64,000 nt of DNA from an uncultured Pseudomonadota bacterium (GCA_937864035.1 CALMIO010000008.1:124001-188000), one strand, 5' to 3'; shown: positions 8,971 through 18,763, counted from the first letter of the stretch. Made by a program: numbers and translations. The notes: a model not told the origin generated them from the sequence alone.

Positions 8971-11388
8971 TTATTCAGAACCTTTGTCGTCTTTGTCTTC
9001 AAATCCTAATTTCTTTCTGACCATCCAAAAATTTTTAACATACTCCGATCTCACCTCTGGATCTTTTTCCATATCAAAATGATCGGATATTATCTTAAGA
9101 ATGGTCAGATCGTTAACATCGCTTAAAGATTTCACTATGCGAGAGCGAATTTCAGGATCTGGATGTTTTAACAGAGAGATCTTGCGAGCTAAAGATAGTT
9201 TATCAGTCCCATTTTCGGTAAGCAATTTGACAATTCGCGGCGAACTTTTAAAATAAAGTCCTTCGCTGACTCTGTCATCAACCAAAGCTAATTGAAAGGC
9301 ATTAAGGGCTTTTTTTAAACGATCATCATCAAGATTACCGGCAACTCCAATTTCACAAAATGATTTCGCGTATCTGCCACGTCCTTTCCAACGATCAGCT
9401 GATCTCAGCCAAACTAATAAACTAGCCAGCGGTTCATCTTTGTTCTCTTTAACAACCAAACGATCAAAAGCATCCAAAATAAACTCTCCCTCGTTCGCTT
9501 CCGCACAAAGTAGTAGCAAAACTTCCTGATTTTGACGATCATACCAAGTAGAAAAAACGCTCAGCTGGGAAACGGCAACTTCTCCGGAAACGAAACGAAC
9601 AATTGTGCTGACAACTTCATAAGGAATATCATCACGATTTTGTAAAACTTTTAATAAGGCTAGTTTCGGACCATTATAGATAGAACGGTTAATAATCCAA
9701 GAGATAACCAAGCGAAGATTAAAATCATTGCGTTCCGCTAAAGCTAACATCAACCAAGTCAATTCATCATCACGAATAAGTTCGCTTTTCTGAGCAGCAT
9801 CATCTCCATATAAATTAGCAAGATCGGGATTAATGTAAATTAACGCTGGCAAACTTTTGTTAAGTAAATTTGAATTAGAATTTAAATCGCCGAGCAAAAT
9901 ACCTAGCAAATTGCCATACTTTTCATACTGCGTCGTATCGAGCGCCAAAGCGCATGTCAATAAAATAGCCGTTGCTCCAGCGCGCGCATAAACCGCTTTT
10001 AAAGATCTTTCTCTAGCTTGCCACGGTAAAGTAACATCTAGCGCGCGCAAAATATTAAGATATGCCTCTGGCAAATCACGTTCGTTAATTTTACCCAACC
10101 AACGAGAAACAACATCGACCGATCGCCTTAAACCAAGTCTCATCGCACGACTTAATATAATAGATTCAACTTTATGGCGACGATCTAGGGAACGCTCATT
10201 AACAGCCGCCTGCAACAGCGCGTCATAAGATACTGGATCATTGCTGGCCGCAAGTTTAATTAGCAAGCCTTCGTTAAAAGAGTTATTTTGCTTGGTCGCC
10301 AACTCTTGCAATCTTTCCGGTAAAACTTCCTGATGGGTTTTAATCGCTTTGGCGACCGGATCAGATCTTCTGTAAGACAAAGTAACCCATAAGCCCGCCA
10401 GAATTATAAACGCCAGAAAAAAAACAACGAATAAATGGCCTCTCTTTTTTTTAAAGCGGCTTTCCGCCAATGGTTCCGCGATAACACTTCCTAAGGCTGG
10501 CGTTGACAATAACCCGGAAATAGAGGTTGTCGAGGGTTTTCTTTTATCAGCAACAAAATTGCTCTCTCGAATTTTGCGGATTGATTGCAAAATCTCTCCG
10601 GCATCTAAATACCTCTCTTCAGGTTGCGGCTGTAAGCATTTAAAAACAATCTCCTCAAACCATAAAGGCAAGGGACGATGGCGATTGCGAATTGCTTTAT
10701 AAAGATCCTCCGACTTAAGAGGATGACCTAACGGCATTTTTATCAAGGTTTCCGGAGCAAAAAGCTGAACAGATAAAACACCTAACGAAAAAACATCGCT
10801 CAGTTGATCACTAGCGCGCAACTTACCATAAAAAATTTCCGGCGGACAAAAACGAGCATAAGAGGCAAATTCTTTCGTTTGAAAACGAGCCGACAACTGT
10901 TCGCTTGAGCTTATTGGCGCTCCCAACAAACCAATCATTGAGATATTGCCATTTCTCTCAATCCAAAAAGTATTTGGACCAATATCGCCAATCGCCAATC
11001 CAAGTGAATGTATATTACTGGAGATTTTTAAAGCTAATGTAAAACGGCGTTCAGCTTCGTTTTGTTCGAGTAAGGTGTCATCCAAAAAAGATCCATCTCG
11101 CCAAGTTAAGGCCAAGAACAATTTAGATTCGAGGTTTAAACCATAACGTTCAATCTGAAAAGCTTCTCGTTTCAACCCAGCCATTCTTTTCAAACGGAAT
11201 AATAGACTGCGCGTCGGTTGTGCGGCTGGATCTAAAGAATCATTGGAAATCCATAAAAATTTATCAGAGATCAAACTACTCAATTGATTTGATCTAAACA
11301 AAGTCGCATAAGGCGTGGAAGCGATTTTAACCGCTATTTTATACTCTTTATCAAGATCAACTAATTCAACGGTGGGATTATTGGTCAT
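8971..11388 (-). CDS. Membrane-anchored Ser/Thr pseudokinase with C-terminal HEAT-like repeats
   Basis: The 805 aa protein has an N-terminal eukaryotic-like kinase fold (about 15-275), with CPPEIFYGKL at the APE position, SDVFSLGVLSVQLF and PEERYLDAGEIL. Key catalytic positions are lost. The HRD loop reads AIGDIGPNT, one residue short and with Thr instead of the metal-binding Asn. The DFG position reads LLG. I read it as a pseudokinase. One membrane segment follows at about 318-338, then ~460 helical residues outside the kinase domain. These end in HEAT-like units (HPDPEIRSRIVKSL, KDPEVRSEYVKNF). It starts 18 bp after the export-gate gene, so it is almost surely co-transcribed. It may be a scaffold or sensor for the pilus or secretion machine. 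Confidence 0.75.
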   Translation of the reverse strand: MTNNPTVELVDLDKEYKIAVKIASTPYATLFRSNQLSSLISDKFLWISNDSLDPAAQPTRSLLFRLKRMAGLKREAFQIERYGLNLESKLFLALTWRDGSFLDDTLLEQNEAERRFTLALKISSNIHSLGLAIGDIGPNTFWIERNGNISMIGLLGAPISSSEQLSARFQTKEFASYARFCPPEIFYGKLRASDQLSDVFSLGVLSVQLFAPETLIKMPLGHPLKSEDLYKAIRNRHRPLPLWFEEIVFKCLQPQPEERYLDAGEILQSIRKIRESNFVADKRKPSTTSISGLLSTPALGSVIAEPLAESRFKKKRGHLFVVFFLAFIILAGLWVTLSYRRSDPVAKAIKTHQEVLPERLQELATKQNNSFNEGLLIKLAASNDPVSYDALLQAAVNERSLDRRHKVESIILSRAMRLGLRRSVDVVSRWLGKINERDLPEAYLNILRALDVTLPWQARERSLKAVYARAGATAILLTCALALDTTQYEKYGNLLGILLGDLNSNSNLLNKSLPALIYINPDLANLYGDDAAQKSELIRDDELTWLMLALAERNDFNLRLVISWIINRSIYNGPKLALLKVLQNRDDIPYEVVSTIVRFVSGEVAVSQLSVFSTWYDRQNQEVLLLLCAEANEGEFILDAFDRLVVKENKDEPLASLLVWLRSADRWKGRGRYAKSFCEIGVAGNLDDDRLKKALNAFQLALVDDRVSEGLYFKSSPRIVKLLTENGTDKLSLARKISLLKHPDPEIRSRIVKSLSDVNDLTILKIISDHFDMEKDPEVRSEYVKNFWMVRKKLGFEDKDDKGSE

Positions 11389-11406
11389 TAGACTAATTAG
11401 CTAAGC

Positions 11407-13551
11407 TTAAATTTCTCCCAAAGAACGAAGCTCAATTTCCGCTGGCAATTCGCTGTGACTAATTACCCTTAGAGCAATCTTATCAAGTGATTTTAGAAAA
11501 TAAGACAATGAAGCTCTCTGCTGAGCTTGACAAACGACGGCGACTGGCAAAAGTCCATTTTTACTAATTCCGCTTAATAAAGAAACGATCCCCTGTTTCG
11601 CCGAGTTCATCTCTTCCGCACTGCCATCAATAATAAAATTATTTCCATCATAAACTGAATCAGCAAAAATTTCAGAAAGTTTTTCCGATAAAGTAAAAAT
11701 TCTCAAGCTTGATGTTTGATCTTTGAGAAAATTTAAAACAGCCCCTCTTTTTTTCTCTCTGATAAATTGCAGTAAATCAAAAAAATCAATTTCTTGGGTT
11801 GAGTTAGCTCGTATATCATTGTTTGAACAATAGACGGCGACTAATTCAATAATTTGATGGAGATCTGCAATCCCGATGCGCTCACTAACCAAAAGTTGGC
11901 ACAATTTACTAAAGTTAGGAAGATTAAGAAAGCTTTTACTTAACAGATCGCTCGCAATCCCCGGATGTCTCTTGTCAAAATTCTTAAGCAATTGATGAAC
12001 ATCGGTAAGCGTAAGAAAAGCCTCTGGCGTTTGAAAAATAATAGACAACAGATGGCGAGCAATATATCCTACCGGATCATAGTATAAAAATCCACCTGCT
12101 TCTAAAATCGCGTTGGTTGCTGTGTTTTGCGGAGCCCAAAAAACTCGCAACCCGCTGACCGGATCGATCTCGGTTTTAATAATATCTAAACCAAGTGCAA
12201 AAGCTTGTTGAGGATTCACTAAAACAAAAACTCCATCTAATGGAACCTCTCCCCTAAAAATCCGCGAACTGCCGATTGCTATTTGATACCCGCCAACGCC
12301 AAGATCCGGACCACTCTCGACTCTCGGCAAAGCAAGTTGAAACCCTAACTTGTCAGCAACTTCGCTAGAAAGGGTCTGAAAAGCTCGAGCCAATTCGTTT
12401 TTGTTGGAAATATATATTTTATAAAGAGTTTTTGCGTCTAAAAAAATTCTAAGTTGATGATTCGCTGGCGCACTAATATCAATTAAACTTTGCTCGCCAG
12501 TAGCTCCTATCGGCAACAACAGTGGGTGAGTGTTCTCATGGTCGGTTTTTTTACTGGTTTCGTGCGATGAGTGACTTTTATCAGATTGTAATCTTAAAAT
12601 ACGTGAGCCGAAATAAACAAGCAGGGCCCCAACGACAAAAAAAGGCGCGAATGGCAAACCGGGAGTTAATCCTAAAAATAATAAACAAGCGCCACTCAAA
12701 AATAAAACAGCCGGATTATTAAAAAGTTGGCGTGTCAGATCGGAACCAAGCGACGAATAACTAGTGCTGCCCACTCTCGTAACTACAATACCGCAAACTA
12801 TCGATATTAAAAGAGCCGGAATCTGATGAACAAGACCATCGCCAACTGTTAATGTTGTATAAGTATGAACTGCTTCTTGAAAAGACATTCCTCCAAGTAA
12901 ACCAATTGCCAAACCACCAACAATGTTAATTGCTATGATAAATAAACCAGCTATCACGTCCCCCTGTATGAAGCGGCTAGCGCCATCCATCGCTCCGTAA
13001 AATTGGGATTCTTTACGAAGATCTTCCCGTAAATTTTGGGCCTGTTGCGGGTTGATTACGCCTGACCGTAAATCAGCATCGATCGCCATCTGCTTTCCCG
13101 GCAAAGCGTCCAAGGCGAACCTAGCAACCACCTCAGAAACGCGAGCCGCTCCTTTGGCAACAACAATAAAATTGACAATGGTGATAATAATAAACAGCAA
13201 CAAACCTACGATAATTTCACCTTTAATTAAAAAGGTGCCGAATGCCTGAATAACATTACCAGCATGCCCTTCAGTTAAAATTAAACGAGACGAAGCAACG
13301 TTTAAACTGAGACGATACAATGTAATCAATAACAACAAAGAGGGAAAAGAAAGAATCGATAAAGGATTAGCAAAATATAAACCAACTATGAATAAAACCA
13401 ATGAAAAACCGAGATTAAGCACCAAAAGATAATCGAGCGCTATAGGCGATAAAGGAATCACCAACATTACAGTAATAGCCAACATCAATATAGCAAGAGC
13501 TATATCACTCCGATTTAATCGATTACCATTTGGCAAGTTACTCTTTATCAT
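11407..13551 (-). CDS. FlhA/SctV-family type III secretion export-gate protein
   Basis: This is a full-length (714 aa) FHIPEP-family protein, the nonameric inner-membrane export gate of flagellar and injectisome type III systems. About eight membrane segments occupy residues 15-320. The conserved cytoplasmic loop is clear: LPGKQMAIDADLRSG, then YGAMDGASRFIQGDVIAG. The cytoplasmic domain carries the expected GYQIAIGSSRIFRGE, GLRVFWAP, DPVGYIARHL and a C-terminal SERIGIADLHQIIE segment. Its ATG touches the tadC stop (TAAATG), so translation is probably coupled. No other flagellar or type III gene lies in the window. I cannot tell FlhA from SctV, so no symbol is given. Confidence 0.9.
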   Translation of the reverse strand: MIKSNLPNGNRLNRSDIALAILMLAITVMLVIPLSPIALDYLLVLNLGFSLVLFIVGLYFANPLSILSFPSLLLLITLYRLSLNVASSRLILTEGHAGNVIQAFGTFLIKGEIIVGLLLFIIITIVNFIVVAKGAARVSEVVARFALDALPGKQMAIDADLRSGVINPQQAQNLREDLRKESQFYGAMDGASRFIQGDVIAGLFIIAINIVGGLAIGLLGGMSFQEAVHTYTTLTVGDGLVHQIPALLISIVCGIVVTRVGSTSYSSLGSDLTRQLFNNPAVLFLSGACLLFLGLTPGLPFAPFFVVGALLVYFGSRILRLQSDKSHSSHETSKKTDHENTHPLLLPIGATGEQSLIDISAPANHQLRIFLDAKTLYKIYISNKNELARAFQTLSSEVADKLGFQLALPRVESGPDLGVGGYQIAIGSSRIFRGEVPLDGVFVLVNPQQAFALGLDIIKTEIDPVSGLRVFWAPQNTATNAILEAGGFLYYDPVGYIARHLLSIIFQTPEAFLTLTDVHQLLKNFDKRHPGIASDLLSKSFLNLPNFSKLCQLLVSERIGIADLHQIIELVAVYCSNNDIRANSTQEIDFFDLLQFIREKKRGAVLNFLKDQTSSLRIFTLSEKLSEIFADSVYDGNNFIIDGSAEEMNSAKQGIVSLLSGISKNGLLPVAVVCQAQQRASLSYFLKSLDKIALRVISHSELPAEIELRSLGEI

Positions 13552-14496
13552 TTAGCCGATACCTTTCATTAACTGTAGTCCAAAACCCGTCAACAAAATC
13601 ACCAGAAAGCCGGCAAACACCAAAGCCACGGGTCCAGTCGCCACCAGCTCAAGTTTTTTAATACGCCCTTCTATGTTTGTTTCTCTTCTGCCAGAAACGG
13701 ATTCGCTAAGTTCTGCAAGCTGCCGTGAAATTTCGCCGCCATGTTTTGCCACCTGCGCGAGCGCCATAAAGGCATGTTTTAAATCATTATTTCCTGAACG
13801 TTTACCGACTTCATCCAAAGCCGCATCTAATGACAAACCTGATTTAACAAGAAATTCCACATGCTTTAAAAGCTCGGTCACGACATTATGAGTATCGCGC
13901 TCGTCAGCCATCTTGACAACTTGTTGAATACAGGGACCAATATCGAGACCACTGCTCACACCAATTGAAATTTGCTCGATAACCAGAGGCAGATAATAAA
14001 GAATTTCATCAGCCCGAGCTGAAATCCTGCGATCGAGAAAAAGATTTGGCAATCTATAACCAGTTAGAGCCGCCAAAGCTCCAATCAATAGAGAGAGATC
14101 AAAATCAACTCTAATTTTTTTATACAGCAATAATACGCTCAAAACAAAGAAAATAACCGCCAAAACTTTTTTTTGCGCTTTAAACTCTACTTGTTCACGC
14201 TGGGAAAAAATTCCAGCATGATAAAAAAGTTGTTCAAGAGTAAGAGTATGCTTTTTGCGCTTAGCAAGATTTGCCAAGACCTTTGCTTCTAAATTACTAA
14301 GTTCTTGATTATTCAGTTTGTCATTCTGATCATATTCACCTGATTGACCGCCAACTTGAGCAGAATCTAAAGCGGTGCGTAATGTTTGTATAGTTTCTCG
14401 GTTGCGCAAGCGCAAATAAAAATAAAGCGCAGCCAAACCAAGTCCTCCAAATATTAGCAAAAACAAAAGAAAGATTAGAAAACTTTGTTCGCTCAT
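13552..14496 (-). CDS. tadC: Tad pilus platform protein TadC
   Basis: This 314 aa inner-membrane protein belongs to the T2SSF/GspF-like family and serves as a platform for Flp pilus assembly with TadB and the CpaF ATPase. It has an N-terminal membrane helix (2-27), paired central helices, and a C-terminal helix ending in LLTGFGLQLM. The T2SSF core shows LPLVIEQISIGVSSGLDIGPCIQQV and ALAQVAKHGGEISRQLAELS. It starts 4 bp after tadB and abuts the export-gate gene, so it lies mid-operon. Assignment as TadC rather than TadB rests on order (second of the pair) and on the LPNLFLDRR motif. Confidence 0.88.
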   Translation of the reverse strand: MSEQSFLIFLLFLLIFGGLGLAALYFYLRLRNRETIQTLRTALDSAQVGGQSGEYDQNDKLNNQELSNLEAKVLANLAKRKKHTLTLEQLFYHAGIFSQREQVEFKAQKKVLAVIFFVLSVLLLYKKIRVDFDLSLLIGALAALTGYRLPNLFLDRRISARADEILYYLPLVIEQISIGVSSGLDIGPCIQQVVKMADERDTHNVVTELLKHVEFLVKSGLSLDAALDEVGKRSGNNDLKHAFMALAQVAKHGGEISRQLAELSESVSGRRETNIEGRIKKLELVATGPVALVFAGFLVILLTGFGLQLMKGIG

Positions 14497-14500
14497 AAAT

Positions 14501-15496
14501 TTATACTTTAATTTTTGTTACCTGCCTAATCCAATACACAGCCAACAAAATCACGGCTACCGACGTTTGCCAAATTTCAAATCCAAATGGGTTTTTAAAA
14601 GTGCCTATAACCGCCTCCGGATAAACAAAATAAAGATAAACCTGCAAAGCTAGCAAAATAAGAATTATTATCACGATTGATCCTCTCTGCATACCAACGG
14701 CGGCAACCGCCGAATGCCTAAAGTATTGCCTGCGTCTAACCTGTTTGGCTAAACGCTCTAAGGTGTCGGACAAAGAACCACCAACTCGCTTGCTAAGCAG
14801 TAGCGCCTGCACGAATAATTCGATTTCCGGATGGTAAATGTCCTCTCCAAAATTTCCAATTGATCTCTCTTCAGAAACACCCAAACGCAATCTTTCTATC
14901 ATAAGCTCAACCTGTTGGCGCACGAGAGAAGTTTCCTCCAAACCACTGGCTGCAGCTTCAATCGCCTGAATGCTATTCATACCTGTCTTGAGCAAACCAA
15001 TTAAAGAGAGCAAAAATGGCGAATAGTCGCTGTCAAAGGCTTTAAATCGCCTGTCAACGCTTAAGTTTAATAGCCAGCGCATAAAAAGAGGACCAACCAA
15101 TAACGACAAACCTTGAATGACAATATTAAAATAAGTTTGCGCTATAACAAAAGCAACTAAGCTAATTAGTAACTCGCTCAGCCTAAAAATTGCTGGTGGC
15201 ATACGCCAACAGCCATATTTGAGGAGCTTAGGCAATGTCAGCTCTGAAGATAAAATCTTTGTTTGTTCGCTAATATTGCCAGTAGAAAAAATTTTCTGTG
15301 CTAATTTAGAGCGCTCCTTCTCAGCCTCTTGAGAAACACCACGCTGAGCAAGAACAAGATTTTTTAATTGGCTTTTAAAATGACGATCGCGAAAAAGTGG
15401 AATCCTATTTTCAAAAAAATAGATACTAAAAAAAACAAAGGCAATGACTGTCAACAATAGACAGATAACCAAAATAATATTAACCGTGGTAATCAC
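14501..15496 (-). CDS. tadB: Tad pilus platform protein TadB
   Basis: A 331 aa T2SSF-domain membrane protein, the first of the two platform proteins of the Tad pilus. It has an N-terminal helix, a helix pair near 105-145, and a C-terminal pair. The T2SSF domain reads SPFLLSLIGLLKTGMNSIQAIEAAA and ELFVQALLLSKRVGGSLSDTLERLA. The start is GTG. A 173-bp gap without a gene separates it from cpaF, longer than other gaps in the operon, so an internal promoter is possible. A GAGAT purine stretch upstream could serve as a weak ribosome site. Confidence 0.9.
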   Translation of the reverse strand: MITTVNIILVICLLLTVIAFVFFSIYFFENRIPLFRDRHFKSQLKNLVLAQRGVSQEAEKERSKLAQKIFSTGNISEQTKILSSELTLPKLLKYGCWRMPPAIFRLSELLISLVAFVIAQTYFNIVIQGLSLLVGPLFMRWLLNLSVDRRFKAFDSDYSPFLLSLIGLLKTGMNSIQAIEAAASGLEETSLVRQQVELMIERLRLGVSEERSIGNFGEDIYHPEIELFVQALLLSKRVGGSLSDTLERLAKQVRRRQYFRHSAVAAVGMQRGSIVIIILILLALQVYLYFVYPEAVIGTFKNPFGFEIWQTSVAVILLAVYWIRQVTKIKV

Positions 15497-15669
15497 TGTA
15501 ATCTCATCTAAAAATTGCCTTTTCGAGCATCTTCAATGATAAAATAGCCCTTAGTTAAGATGCAAAAAAAACTATTTTTGGAGAGAGATTAGTTTATTAT
15601 AGCGAAGAAGAGAGACAATTTAAAAAGCGGTTTGATAGAACGTAGTTTGATTGGCTTGTATTAAAAAAT

Positions 15670-17292
15670 TTATTCTCGCCATCCGCCACGCCCACCAAGT
15701 CCCGAATCACTACCACTATAAGGAGTATTAAAACCGATCTCTCGACCACCCTGTTTAAGATCTACCCCTGATTCAAGCAGAAAATCATCAAAGTTACTGC
15801 TCCATGAGTTAATCTGCCAAATCGGATTCGCTCCCCGTTTCATCTGAGTAAATATCGGTTTAATCTGGATAACACCCTCAACAAAATGACCAACTTCTAT
15901 GACCTCACCAATGCGGGGTTTACCACTACCCTTTTCCCTATGCAACCAAACAATAGAATCCACTGCTAGCGAAATTTGTTGGCGAATAATGTCAATAGAG
16001 ACAGATTTCTGAGCTCTACCCAATAAAGCTTCAAGACGCACTAAGGTTTCTCGCGCCGATCTGGCGTGAATAGTTGACATACCAACATGACCAGTTTGCG
16101 CACTCTCTAAAAATGCTTCAGCCGCCAAAGGGCTTCGCATTTCTCCCAAAATGACCCGATTTGGAGTCATTCGCAAAGTTGCTTTAATATGCTCCTGCAA
16201 AGTCACCTCGCCAACACCCTCAATATTAGCGCTGCGCGCTATTAAAGAGCGAAAATATGGGTGAGGAAAATTTAACTCTGGCGTATCTTCAACTGCCACG
16301 ATTGACTCATCCAAACCGAACTGTGTTCCCAAACACCGCAATAAAGTAGTTTTACCAGTACCTGTTTCGCCAGCTATAATCATTGTCACTTGAGCAGAGC
16401 GAGTCAGCGCCGCTAAATAATCAATAATCAAAGGTGGCGCTAGTTGATAAGCGACTAAAGTTTCAATATTATTCTCCAACATCCGTGGAATACGGATCGA
16501 CAAAAGGGGACCTCGCACTCCACAAACGCTCTCATGGATCGCACAAATACGAATTCCGTTAGGAAAAGAGGCGTCAACTGTATGCTGTTGAGTTGACAAA
16601 GATTTTCCTAAACGCATAAGAAGCCTGTCAATAAAAGCTTGATAAGCTTGCGCGTTTGGCCAGTGTACACCTGTTGTTTCACATGACTTGCCCTTCTGTA
16701 AAACGACCGTCTGATAATCATAAACATGAATATCAGTAATCTGACGATCCTCGATCAGTGGCTGCAGAGGACCCCAGCCCATCAGATCACGTTGCAAGGT
16801 GATAATAATATTAGCTCTCTCAATATCATCTACTGTGTCCCCTCTTTTTCTAATAACTCGCTCGACAGCTTCGACTATGTTTTTTTCGGCTATCGTATTG
16901 GTAGCATTAGCTCCCTGTTGCAGCTGATAATCACTACCGAGCTCTCTTTTAGCTTCTCGCAAAATGGTGGCGGCTAAAGCTGATAGTTGGCTACGCGTTT
17001 GCTGTTTGCCAAGAGCATGCGAAGTACCAATAACAGTATTGGCTATAGTACTAGTAGTGTTCGAAGATCCAGTTAGAGTTGGCCTCGGCTGACGAGGCGT
17101 ATCAATTAACTCCTGAGATTTTTTTGGAGTCTCTGTTTTTGCCACTTCCGCTTCCGTGATGTTTTCAACTTGAGGGTTTTTAGGCTCTGATTCAATCAAG
17201 CTTCTAGATATACCACGGTGCTGAGTAGCCCTAGTCGAAAAAAGCCTCGATAAGTCCTCGTTGTTTTTACTATTATCTTTTGAATCGCTCAT
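15670..17292 (-). CDS. cpaF: Tad pilus assembly ATPase CpaF/TadA
   Basis: CpaF is the cytoplasmic secretion ATPase that powers Flp pilus assembly. Walker A is AGETGTGKTTLL, the Asp-box region is VVEDTPEL, Walker B is RVILGEMRSPLAAEAFLESAQTGH and the His-box is MSTIHARS. The N-terminal domain reads GPLQPLIEDRQITDIHVYDY. At 540 aa it is longer than usual (~450) because of a ~125-residue Ser/Thr/Gln-rich N-terminal extension and a Gly-rich tail. It lies 23 bp after cpaB on the same strand. Confidence 0.95.
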   Translation of the reverse strand: MSDSKDNSKNNEDLSRLFSTRATQHRGISRSLIESEPKNPQVENITEAEVAKTETPKKSQELIDTPRQPRPTLTGSSNTTSTIANTVIGTSHALGKQQTRSQLSALAATILREAKRELGSDYQLQQGANATNTIAEKNIVEAVERVIRKRGDTVDDIERANIIITLQRDLMGWGPLQPLIEDRQITDIHVYDYQTVVLQKGKSCETTGVHWPNAQAYQAFIDRLLMRLGKSLSTQQHTVDASFPNGIRICAIHESVCGVRGPLLSIRIPRMLENNIETLVAYQLAPPLIIDYLAALTRSAQVTMIIAGETGTGKTTLLRCLGTQFGLDESIVAVEDTPELNFPHPYFRSLIARSANIEGVGEVTLQEHIKATLRMTPNRVILGEMRSPLAAEAFLESAQTGHVGMSTIHARSARETLVRLEALLGRAQKSVSIDIIRQQISLAVDSIVWLHREKGSGKPRIGEVIEVGHFVEGVIQIKPIFTQMKRGANPIWQINSWSSNFDDFLLESGVDLKQGGREIGFNTPYSGSDSGLGGRGGWRE

Positions 17293-17315
17293 TGCCGAAT
17301 TAATTTTTTATCTAT

Positions 17316-18242
17316 TTATTCTTCTGCTTGCGACCTAGGGACCAACTCTCCATCAGCTGTCAAACAAAGCTCTTCACAAACTTTTCCCTTGCAAGTTCTG
17401 ACTTTAGCGCTACATTTATTATTTTTTTTCTGTTCAAGATTAGGCTGTTTTTTATCCAATAAATCCTTAACAGAGATCACTGAACCGCCACTACCCTTGC
17501 CAGTATCACTCGCGCCTCGCAGTGACAAACTTAAAGTTCCAGTCAATGAAGCAAGTTGGATCTTGTTTGCCTCCTCTGCCGTCACAAGCAAGGTTACAGT
17601 ACTTGGCACAGTTGCTACGGCCCCCAAAACCCCCACAGGCGCGGCTTCAGAACTTCTCTCGGCGGAGAGAATTTTTGCGTTCTCAACAATAACTGACAAA
17701 CCTTGCTCGTCGCCTACTCGGGTTGCCCAAACGACATCAACACGCGCCCCCGGAACCGCCCAACCCTCAACAGCGCTTTTGGCATCAACTCTAATAGTCA
17801 CGGCGCGGTATCCATCCGGAATACTGCTGGTTATATTACTGATTGGACGAACTGGAGTTACAAAATCCTGATGCAGTGGTTGATCGGCTATAATCAAAGC
17901 GCGAGCGTATTGTCCCTTAATCTGCTCAAAATCCCGAACAATCCCAGTAGTAAGCGAAATTTTTGGTCGATTTTCCCGACGAAACATCCCCGGTTCAAAC
18001 GGTGTTCCCTGTTCAATTTTACGGACTGGAACCAAAACCGGCACCAATTCGATCTGAGCCTCCTGATAAACTACGGCTTGATTGTTGAGATTATTTTTAT
18101 TTTTCTTTGCTGTTGCAAGCAAAGCTACCCCAATAAAACCAGCAATTACAAGCAAAGATAAACCAGCAAGTAAAAATAGACGAGCTCTATCCGCTCCTAG
18201 TGGGCGGCCACTTCCTCCTCCAAAGCGCCGGGGCAAAGCCAA
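17316..18242 (-). CDS. cpaB: Flp pilus assembly protein CpaB/RcpC with a cysteine-rich tail
   Basis: CpaB/RcpC is a periplasmic membrane-anchored protein of the Tad pilus with an SAF (antifreeze-like) domain. The sequence has one N-terminal helix (about 22-43), the SAF segment VPVLVPVRKIEQGTPFEPGMF, and the CpaB core RAVTIRVDAKSAVEGWAVPGARVDV. The start is TTG at 18242, with an excellent GGAGGT Shine-Dalgarno five bases upstream, which decides the start. The tail holds four closely spaced cysteines (CSAKVRTCKGKVCEELC), unusual for the family. A 254-bp gap separates it from the pilin gene. Confidence 0.9.
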   Translation of the reverse strand: MALPRRFGGGSGRPLGADRARLFLLAGLSLLVIAGFIGVALLATAKKNKNNLNNQAVVYQEAQIELVPVLVPVRKIEQGTPFEPGMFRRENRPKISLTTGIVRDFEQIKGQYARALIIADQPLHQDFVTPVRPISNITSSIPDGYRAVTIRVDAKSAVEGWAVPGARVDVVWATRVGDEQGLSVIVENAKILSAERSSEAAPVGVLGAVATVPSTVTLLVTAEEANKIQLASLTGTLSLSLRGASDTGKGSGGSVISVKDLLDKKQPNLEQKKNNKCSAKVRTCKGKVCEELCLTADGELVPRSQAEE

Positions 18243-18496
18243 GGCAAACCTCCATTATTAAAAGGATCAATCCCTCTTAAATATCGGAAAATCCTTTATA
18301 AAATTAAACTCTTTTCTAAAAATAAAAAAACATCCTCAAGATATTAAGATGCTTAAAGAAATAAAAAATTTGCAAATCAGTACAATCAGATAAGATATGA
18401 GTAAACCTAGATATAACCCAGAAAGACAAGATACAGAGGGGGGGTATTTTTGCTTAGGAAAAAATTCAACTTCCTTAGTTGAACGAAAAGAATTTA
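18243..18496. other. Intergenic region with a G7 tract between cpaB and flp
   Basis: This 254-bp spacer holds no convincing ORF. It contains an AT-rich stretch and an unbroken run of seven G at 18438-18444 (seven C on the coding strand of the operon). It is a likely place for a pilin transcript end and/or a separate cpaB promoter, but I see no clean terminator hairpin with a T-run. Confidence 0.4.
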
Positions 18497-18703
18497 TTAG
18501 GGGGTAGGTGTTGCGCCAGCAGCCTGAATTTCATTGCCAACGGCGTTAAACTTATCAGAAACTTGAGTGCCAAGCTTAGTTAAAGCTACAATAGCAACAA
18601 CCGCTATTAACGCTATCAATAAAGCATACTCAACTAAAGCCGCTCCTAATATTTTATTTTTTAATGTAACTATTTTTATATTTTTGTTTTCTGCTTTTAC
18701 CAT
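18497..18703 (-). CDS. flp: Flp-type pilin, major subunit of the Tad pilus
   Basis: From the ATG at 18703 this is a 68 aa prepilin. A Lys/Asn-rich leader ends in Gly, followed by the Flp motif: ILG | AALVEYALLIALIAVVAIVAL. Glu and Tyr are at mature positions 5 and 6 and a ~20-residue hydrophobic helix follows. Cleavage by a TadV/CpaA-type prepilin peptidase is expected after that Gly; no peptidase gene is in the window. An in-frame TTG at 18724 would add seven residues. The short Thr/Pro tail (GATPTP) is typical for small pilins. tadZ lies 60 bp upstream and cpaB downstream. Confidence 0.92.
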   Translation of the reverse strand: MVKAENKNIKIVTLKNKILGAALVEYALLIALIAVVAIVALTKLGTQVSDKFNAVGNEIQAAGATPTP

Positions 18704-18763
18704 AAACTTACCATAGCCGAACAATAATAATAGCTTTATAAGTAATATACCACATACAGTTGG

